Origin: Rehmannia glutinosa
Lineage: Eukaryota; Streptophyta; Magnoliopsida; Lamiales; Orobanchaceae
Length of the DNA: 64,000 nt
Direction: 5' to 3'
NCBI GenBank assembly: GCA_016081115.2
Contig: JABTTQ020001806.1
Coordinates: forward strand, 355,504 to 419,503
The position numbers and the translations under genes are program-made. Each line of letters opens with the position of its first letter. Positions within the stretch are counted from its first letter, which is position 1. Positions 56,521-64,000 of this stretch are shown piece by piece. Under the pieces are notes generated by a model. It saw only the letters and a list, made by a program, of their open reading frames with translations. It had not been told where the DNA came from and made no database searches.

Positions 56521-57860
56521 GTGCTCAATCCCCGGATAGACGGTAACCCATCCGACATCTCGCCCTGGAAACACATCTCGAATTCCCGCAACAAAGACAA
56601 AGATGTTAACTAGGTAAATCGTGGTTAAGATCAGTAGATAAATAAGTGCCTCTTGAGATCAAGATTATCATTGAACAATCACTCGATGTGGATTTCTAAG
56701 GTCACTCATTTTTGCCATCAAATTTATTTTTCCTCGTTTCTTGCTTCAAGGCCATTCGTTCCCCCTTTTGTTTTTCGGCCCTCTCATTAACGTTACTCTC
56801 CTTTTTCCTGGTTTATCTCTCGAACCTCACTTCCTACCCTTAGTTGTACCCTCACTCTTGTTTTCCCTCAAACTCTCCTTTTTCTCCGCTTTATTTTGAT
56901 TTTTATTCTCACTATTCGAACTCTCTTTTTCTTTTGCTTCTCCTACTCTCGATTTTATTTGATCTTCATAAATTTCTTTTTGGAGCCAAAGGAACAAGCA
57001 CAAACGTTTTGATTATGAACAAGAGTATATTTGGTTGGTGTAAATCCATCATGTTGTACCTCATATATCAAACTACCACGGTTACCCAACAAGATGTGCC
57101 CTACCGCATCGGCACAACATCACACAACACCTCATCCTTATATCCCCTATTTGGAACGCTACCTTCGCCCGCGATCGATCACACTCCCAATTTATATGGT
57201 TGTGGGTGTTTCATCGCTGGAATCCCAATTTCTCTACCAACTCGTGCTAGCTATATTAGTCATTAGGCAACTACCTCCGTCTATAATGACACTACACACC
57301 TTTCCATTGATAAAACACCAGTATGAAAGATGTTTTCTCCGACTCCCTCGTCGACTTAGTCAATACTCGATCCTCCCGAGACACTAAAGATAATGCCTCC
57401 TCTTTGCCCTCTAATACCTCCGCATGTCCTCCAACTCAGGCATATCACTATAATCCGGCTCTCCCACACTTTTCGACTCTAATTCCCCATTATCACGCAA
57501 CACCAACACCCTTTTATTTGGACATTGACTAGCAATATGACCAAGCCCATGACACTTAAAGCATTTAATGTCCTCGTCCGAGCAAAGACATACGCAAGGT
57601 TTAAAGTCGCCTTCCCTTTGATCTGCTATTTCCGAACTATGATCCTCTTTTTGTTATTTTTGACTTCCATGCATTGGAGTTAGAACTCGTGCCTGTCGGT
57701 TGAAACCCTCCTCTTGAGTCGTTTAACTTTTCCGTCATGTGCACCATCTCTCAAGATCGACACAATGATGTAAGTCGATGGCATCCTCTATAGGAGTATT
57801 CAACCCCGCAATAAATCTCACCATAGTAACCTCCTCGATCCTCATCTATATTGTCACCCT
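56521..57860 (-). pseudogene. Gypsy-A gag C-terminus and protease
   Basis: Gag from the junction: EVTMVRFIAGLNTPIEDAID (near 57820) and GGFQPTGTSSNSNAWKSK. A CCHC knuckle CFKCHGLGHIASQC is the complement of 57522-57563. The protease site is in GKVCSVIIDGGS (near 57281-57273). DAVGHILLGN and HDGFTPTKYTLV follow (57110-57010). Gag lacks its N-terminal part. Confidence 0.87.
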
Positions 57861-58882
57861 TTGATACTCAACTTTTTTGATGATGTTCTTTTGTTGGCCT
57901 ATCTTCCTTGATTTGGAGTGAGCCGAGTGTCTTCCGGAAGATTCGCTTTCCTCTCTTGTAGTTCTTATGAAGAACTTGTTGAATCTTTTAACCATCGCGC
58001 TATTATTTCTTCCGGATCAATGACTTTTGACTCCTGCCTCGGCTCTCTTCCGTCTTTAATAATTAGAGCAATTTGCTTTGGGTACATCTGTCTCTTCCCC
58101 GGTCTTTTCTTCTCACCAAACTCGTAGGCTTTGAGGTCCGAGAATAATTCATGGTGGATGTCTTTGATAGTCCATGGAATGTCTCGATGCCATGACCATC
58201 ATTTCCCATTCAATTTGGAAGACTTTTTTAGGATCTTCATACACATTTCCTTCTCGGTATATTCCTTTCCAAGTGCATGTACTCATTTGTGATTTCAGAA
58301 CCGGCATCCAGTTGATCCAGGTTTTCTCCCGAGATCATTTTGAAGTTCTCAAATTCTGTCTGACCCACCGATAATTTGTTTTCTTTGATTTGCTCGAGCC
58401 TTCACAAATTAATGAAACGTCCGCATTTCTTTAGCCGTTTTTGCATGATTTGACTTTATTGAACATGGCTTTGTCCAAGGTTTTGTAAAGGATGTCCTTG
58501 GCTACATTGTCCAGGTTATATCTTTTTCGTCATCATTTGTCCATTGATTCTTGGTTTTTCAACCATAGACAGGTCTAGGAGCAACATCCTCTTCTCCTTC
58601 AATGCAGCCTCTTTCAGTTGTGTTCACCTTTAAGATTTGCGAGAGCCCATCTTCTATCACTTTCCACATCTCATCATGTAATGTGATAGATGAGCTCGTA
58701 TATTTAATTTTTCCAATCATCAAATTCTTGAATAGTGAACATAGGGATGCGTGTCAAATTTGCTTCCATGATAATAACTTTTAATGATAAAAAGAGTTTT
58801 GAAAGTTTAAGTACTAAAGCGGACTTTGAAAAAGTTTGGAGATCTAGTTCAAGAATCAGTGCGGAGGGTTCAATGAACCAAA
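57861..58882 (-). pseudogene. SIRE-C gag (N-terminal part, broken)
   Basis: After the PBS the minus strand reads MEANLTRIPMFTIQEFDDWKN (from about 58775; start shown here is 20 residues plus one). It then continues in shifting frames with HDEMWKVIEDG, then ELFSDLKAYEFGEKKRP, and MVKRFNKFFIRTTREESESS (from about 57996). The layout is that of copia Gag up to just before its zinc knuckle. It runs without an LTR into Gypsy-A gag near 57860-57890. Confidence 0.72.
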
Positions 58883-58893
58883 CTCCGATACCA
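58883..58893 (-). promoter_or_regulatory. Primer-binding site of SIRE-C
   Basis: The minus strand reads TGGTATCGGAG two bases after the LTR end CTACA. An initiator-Met-type site, with the same spacing as in SIRE-A. Confidence 0.82.
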
Positions 58894-58895
58894 CT

Positions 58896-60465
58896 TGTAG
58901 GTCCCAAGGGGTGTAAGTGTAAGGTTTAGAAGGGGGTTGAATAAACCTTACCAAATTTTTTCGATTTAGTCCTTTTAAATATACTGAGTTGATCTTTACA
59001 TGTTGTGTCCTTGATGGACATCAATTTAGTCACTCAAGAGAGTTAATCTCTCAATCGACTCAACCGTTTGTTGATGGAATAACTCACATTGGCTCTAAAT
59101 TAACTCGACTATGGTTTTGTTTTTGTTGAAGACTTAACACCCTTAAGTTTGATTAAGCAAGAATTTAGTGCTTGGTTTAGTACTTATAAATTATCAAGTG
59201 GATAGCAAATTTATCAATGAGATATAAACAGATTAAGATCACGGTGAATTAAAGTCTTTGAAATATAAATGACACAATGAAATTTTTATAGAGGTTCGAA
59301 GATGGGTAATTCTTCTACTCCTCTCTTCTCCAACTCTCGGAGGAATCCACTAGGTAATGATCGAGTATACAAAGTGGTGGTAGTCCGGATACTGTTTTGA
59401 TCACACAAGTGACTTGATCCTTTGGGACTCGATCCGAGACGCTTTGATCACTGTTGGCTTGTGCGGCAAAGAAACTTCTTCATATGGCAACGCTTTCACT
59501 ACTCCCACTTGCTCAAACTCTTTGGATTTGATCACGAAGCCCTCAAAAGCTTAAGACTTGGTTCGACCTTGAACCTTCCTACAATCCTTCGTGGGAATGT
59601 AGACCTTTGATTTTCAAGATTTTCCTCTTCAACCGATTGAAGTTATCTTTCCTTCGCAGGTGAGTGTTGGATTGATGTTCTTCGTAGTGTAGCTTGAGGA
59701 TTGAGAATGTTTGATTTTCTAATAAGTGCCAACGTTTTTAGTTCAGTGTCAGTGACTTGTGTCGCTTGTCACTTGTATGTCTCTTGTATATCTCATATAT
59801 CTCAAATAAACTCCTCGACCTTTTATAGTGATCTTTCAAAAATTTGCCCGTTGAAGAGATAAGCTTATTTTTGAAAGTCACTTCTGCGATCGATAGCTTG
59901 TCTTGTTGCGGATCCTTGGAATTGCCATTTCCTCGTATGAATTGTTCTTTCACCTTTTCGTGAAGTTACGACACGGTGTAGTGCTTCGTTAGTTCATTCC
60001 TTTGCACGCTTAAGGGTCGAGCACTCCGAGAAAGGTGGTATGGAGATATTACTTGTTTAAGTAATTCTCTTGATTTCGGCAACGAATCTTTTCTGATTAT
60101 CTCGACTTGATCGCATTTCTTTGCTTTCCCAGGGTGACTTGTGAGTCACTTCAATCACGGGTGACTCTTCCGTCACTTCAATTTGAGACTTCGCTTTTCT
60201 CGAGTTGACTTGATCGATACTCCACCACCGCATCTCAGCCGCTTCTTTATAGAGTGCCGATCTACTCTTCTTTGCCATACTCAGCTGTCTGCCGTGAGTC
60301 TTCCTTCAAGTCTTGATTGTCTTGCATGTTAGGCGTAGTCGACTTAATCCCGACAGCCAGCTTTATTTATTACAATGCATTTCACAACAAGAATTGGGGT
60401 GCAACTTTCTATTCTAAGTTTTACATGGCATTCATCAAAATCTAAAACAATAAAATTCTAACAAT
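58896..60465 (-). repeat. SIRE-C LTR, flanked by PBS on one side and PPT on the other
   Basis: 1,570 bp. On the minus strand it starts TGTTAGAATTTTATTG and ends CTTGGGACCTACA. A TATA box, ACTATAAAAGG, is the complement of 59819-59829. A PBS follows it, as for a 5' LTR, and a polypurine tract precedes it, as for a 3' LTR. It therefore joins two internal regions. It lacks the GTGGT-loop hairpins of SIRE-A and SIRE-B. Confidence 0.8.
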
Positions 60466-60478
60466 TTCCCCTTTTTGA
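60466..60478 (-). promoter_or_regulatory. Polypurine tract next to the SIRE-C LTR
   Basis: The minus strand reads AAAAAGGGGAAAT directly before TGTTAG and is preceded by GGCATCATC, parallel to the AATCATC-PPT context in SIRE-A and SIRE-B. Confidence 0.82.
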
Positions 60479-63400
60479 TGATGCCAAAACTTAAACTCAT
60501 TCAAAAATGCAAATAGCAAAGATACATACTGAGATAGTGTATTGACATAGAATGTATCTTGCAGTAATCAATCCTTTTATTGATCATATCATTCTTGTTC
60601 TTTTACACAAGCTGTTTACAAAGGTGTATCGAGCACATATTTGTCTGCCACGTAAAAATAAAGAATTATAGCTTTATTACAGAAGACTTACATTGTATGT
60701 ATTTACATAATAAAATACCACGAAGGGTTGGACAAAGAATACTTCACCTCCTTCATGTTGTCTCTTCTTCTTTCATCTTGTTCGGATCTTCTTCTCTTCT
60801 TCTCTTTTTCGATAAGTCACCGCTTGCCTTCTTTTTCTTTTTCATATGCCTTCCCCGGCGGCTTCATCTCTTCTTAATCTTTCTGCTCTTTCCTCCCATA
60901 GCTGAGTTTGTCTCTTGTTTTTCTTCTAATCTTTTTGCATACTCGGCCATTACTTTTAGCCACTTGCAAATTTGCTACTTGGTCAAACCCACCAAAGAGA
61001 TCCCTCCCTTTCTTTCCCCTGGGATCCACGTATTCAATGTTTTTGGCGAGGCCTAGTGTCTGAAGCTTCTTCCTCCACCATCCCTTCTTCTTCACCGGGC
61101 GTGCATCTTGTCATGGTCTTCTTTCAATCAGTGACTGACAGCAGTGACCAGCAGAGGATTCTTAGGTAATGTACTGTTTGCTGTCGCCTTTCTTCACATA
61201 ATGTGAGACCCTTTTCCCGTACAAGTCCCAAAGCTTGAGCCATAGACATATTCATAAAGTATCCTTCGGGTTCGGCGTTTGAAATTCATCAACCGGGATC
61301 GTGGCTTTCCGTCCGACGGCCGCGAGATGGCATAAGTGTCTCGTCTCTTTGGAATGCCTCCATGTTCTTTCAAGATGTTCATAACTCGGGCATCCATTCT
61401 TCCTTCCACTTCCTTCATCCGCTTCAATTGTTTTTCTCTTTTCGACCATAGATATAGCGAGTGTTGGAGTGGCGAGAGTCACAGGAGTTTGTCAGCCACA
61501 ATGTCACCGTGTGACAGATCTGTTGGGGGTTTGTGCAATCATCAAGGTCACATCCGCCGATCCCCCCTCAACAAGCTTTCCTTTTCTTTTGTTTCAACAT
61601 ATCACCATTTGATTTTCCCTTCGCAGCCGCTTCCTCTCCTTCTCTTAACCCGGATCCCCTTGCGCCTTTAGGTATTCCTCTTCCCTTTTTGGCATCATCA
61701 AAGGAGAGAGGAACTCCCGGAAACAGACTTGCAAGCGGAAGTCGAGCCTGGGCCGATGGTAGAGTTACATGCTTCGAGTCCTTTGCAGAGTATGCGACAC
61801 GAAATTCGGATCAAGTAGCGTTTGGACTCTGCAAATCACTTCATCTCGCCCATGAGAAGGCCGAATTTTGTATTCATGGTCTCTTCCAAGCGTTTGTAGA
61901 TCACTCTTGTTTTGCTCACGCGACTTTATCTCGCAATGTGAGCTTCATGCATAATGCTCATTATGCCTTCAGAAACCGTTTTGCATCGGCATTTTGGCTC
62001 TCCATACAAAGATCTTGTTGAACAATGTCACGAAGTATCTAACTTGTTCCACACGCATTGTTTTCTTTATTTGCCACCATTCCTGATCCCCTGTATTATG
62101 CCTCTTAAACCCGTTGAGATTGGCATCTCGTTGTCGATCGCATGTCCATAGAGGCTGATGCCTCTCCGTCAAGTTCAATTTATTGAATAATGCTCGGGAA
62201 GATTTCTCATGACGGTGGTCTTGATTCGCTGGTGATGGCCGTAGCAATCAAAAAATCATAATCACGGAACAATGGTGCCTGATGGAAAAACGGAGTGATG
62301 CAGCGATAGCGTGTTCGTGTTAGTTCTCGACTCTTCATGGAGTCGGGTACCTCCGGGGGAAAAAGTGAAAAGATTCTATAAAGGATTCATCACCTTGGCT
62401 ACCCGGATTTGTTCGGCGATGAGCGGTGCGCGTGAAGTTCTTTTAGGAATGAAACCTGTGCCCGGCACTTTTGAGGAGCTGCGCGGTGGTCTCTTGTTGG
62501 TGGGTTTTGTTGTGAAGTGGATTGACTTGTTGAGCCTCAGGCTTTGTCTCAACGGCTTCGTTTAGTCTCGGTGATTTCTCCGATTGGTAGATCCCGGTCC
62601 TCGGCATCGGAAGAGCGTCGTCCCACGATGATGAGATTTCCATTGGCGGCTCATCATCAAAGTTAAATGTTTGACGCAGTAGTCTTGGGATCGGGATTTG
62701 CTCGTCTTGGAACATCCGCGGTGGTCTTTTAGATTTTCGCGAAGGGGATGACTCGGCTTTTCTTCGCCTTCCGATCCTTGAAAGGTTACATCGATTATCC
62801 CGGGAATCATGAAGTGCGCTTATCTCCTTCTCGGATGGGTCGATGATAGCGGGGAGGGATGTTCTTCTACTTGACTTTTTCTTAGGGGAAGTCTCAACCT
62901 CCGCGGCCTTCATTACTCCAGCGATCTCTCTACGACAAAGGCCTTGGTCACTCCCTTTTCGACAAATGTCAGCTGTCTTAGGAGTCTTCTATGGTGGCAT
63001 CCATTGGAGTCTCAACCCCATGGATTGTAATTTCTCGCTCTTCAGTGTTAACTCCCAGGTTGTTCCTTCATGTGCCTCACCGTACAACAACACATTAGCC
63101 TTCGTGAGTAGCTGGTACCCTCACCAGACAGGGCCTCAACTGCCTCGAGCTTCTGCGTGATGGCAACTGTCAGTTTTTCTTGTGTTTGTATTTTCTACTT
63201 TCGCCCTCGATTCACAGGGGAGTCATCCTGCAGCATCCTCCGACCTTGCCGCAAAGTGAGGAGCTTCACTGGCACCACCAGTGACTTGGGAAACGTGTGG
63301 GTCACTGCCTTCAAACTCCCCTTACTGCTTTACTGAATGTTCAGCTGGCTGGGACAGTGGTAAACACCTTCAATAGGGGTCGCTCGATCGGGTCCCCATT

Positions 63401-64000
63401 ATCCCGCCATTGCCAAGACTTATTGCCTTCTTCCGAGTGAGATGGGGGAAGTGGTATGCTAATAACAAAGGGCGACGGCTCGAACCACTCCCCATTGGAT
63501 CAATTTCACCGTGTTCTGGAGATTTCCCGGTCCCCTCCATCAATCTTGCTCGTGAAGGATTTCGATTCGCGGCAATGCTTAAGGCATTTGCAATTCTTCG
63601 CGGCGCAGCATTTCTCCGGATCTCTATCATCATGAGAGAAGACATCAAGGAGAAGGATGTAAAGTTCTCATGGTGCCGGAGATAAAGTGTATGCCGGGTT
63701 TTTCTCACTGCCTCTGGTCGCTTGCTTTTCTTTCCTTTTTCCTAAAGATATGTAGGATGTCTCAGGCAGCTTGTCTTCATCAAGTGCCGGGAGCACAAGG
63801 TCCAAGGAAGCTTTAGTGCCTTCTTCTTCTTCTATAAATTCGTGCCGTTGGAACTGCTCTCGATTTACTTCAATCTTCCATTTCTCCACTCACGCATTTA
63901 CTTTTGGCTGTTCTGCAAGGTGGAGATAGGATCATCACATCACTATCCGCCACGCCTTCTTCGTGTTTCCAAGCAATACGTAACTGGAACGAAGCATAAC
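60479..64000 (-). pseudogene. Degraded post-pol coding-like region of a Sirevirus-like element (possible env-like ORF)
   Basis: This lies upstream (minus strand) of the PPT and LTR, where Sireviruses carry an env-like ORF. It is less AT-rich than the rest of the window. Minus frames include SLDLVLPALDEDKLPETSYI (about 63800), a 156-residue K/R/S-rich frame with RQTFNFDDEPPMEISSSWDD (62443-62913), and near 60950 an E/K/A-rich stretch (MAEYAKRLEEKQE) suited to a coiled coil. Frames break often and no domain is certain. pol itself is not in the window. Confidence 0.45.

Larger units (their letters stand above)
41469..57860 (-). mobile_element. Gypsy-A: Ty3/gypsy element split by Athila-A and 5'-truncated
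   Basis: Minus-strand order from right to left: gag (57860-57500), protease (near 57280), RT/RNase H (56520-55290), integrase (55290-54650, resuming at 43034) and the integrase C-terminal tail to 42183, then an LTR-like region. The order PR-RT-RH-IN is that of Ty3/gypsy. Athila-A sits in the integrase core with a 5-bp AAAAG duplication. No 5' LTR or PBS exists; the gag start abuts SIRE-C gag. Many stops: inactive. Confidence 0.88.

Noticed and set aside
60580..61056. Plus-strand 158-codon ORF with hydrophobic stretches
   Set aside because: The apparent membrane segments come from T/C-rich sequence opposite an E/K-rich minus-strand frame of the retroelement.

Overview
The window is repeat-dense flowering-plant nuclear DNA, and I found no intact host gene in it. 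The evidence for a plant is the element content: Ty1/copia elements with Sirevirus features, an Athila-like Ty3/gypsy element, several hAT-like MITEs, a Mutator-like element, and a copy of a plant cytokinin-activating LOG gene. The species cannot be named from this. Almost every long reading frame belongs to a decayed retrotransposon.

Left part (1-9.4 kb). AT-rich intergenic DNA carries a solo LTR (688-2769, TSD GTTCT), a 1.8 kb Mutator-like element (5151-6970, 10-bp TSD) with a hAT-like MITE nested in it (5994-6485, 8-bp TSD), and a repeat-filled element with GACGG-type ends (7033 to about 8530).

Nest 1 (9423-24508). A decayed Ty1/copia element ('Copia-A', TSD TAGAT) was interrupted in its 3' untranslated region by a Sirevirus-like copia element ('SIRE-A', 14869-23215, TSD GTCTT). 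SIRE-A keeps long gag and pol frames.

Middle (24.5-33.5 kb). Intergenic DNA holds two nested pairs of hAT-like elements (26107-27497 with 26750-27288 inside it; 27739-28969 with 28348-28966 inside its right end), a relative of the 7 kb element (30182-31727) that contains a tRNA-Gly-like segment, and LTR-like sequence.

Nest 2 (33.5-64 kb). 'SIRE-B' (34710-40920, TSD GATAG) is a pol-deleted relative of SIRE-A lying inside an LTR-like repeat. Next comes a minus-strand Ty3/gypsy element ('Gypsy-A', about 41469-57860). Its integrase is split by an Athila-like gypsy element ('Athila-A', 43035-54649, TSD AAAAG). Between its integrase and its 3' LTR, Athila-A carries an intronless, broken LOG copy and a SINE. 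Gypsy-A abuts, without an LTR, the gag of a third Sirevirus-like element ('SIRE-C', minus strand). The SIRE-C LTR (58896-60465) has a primer-binding site on one side and a polypurine tract on the other. The remainder to 64000 is degraded coding-like DNA where a Sirevirus env-like ORF would lie.

The most interesting signals are: a run of small hairpins sharing a GTGGT or TTGGT loop, with compensating stem changes, in the SIRE-A and SIRE-B LTRs; the LOG copy carried by Athila-A; an overlapping gag/protease frame arrangement shared by SIRE-A and SIRE-B; and the shared-LTR and gag-gag chimeric junctions around SIRE-C.
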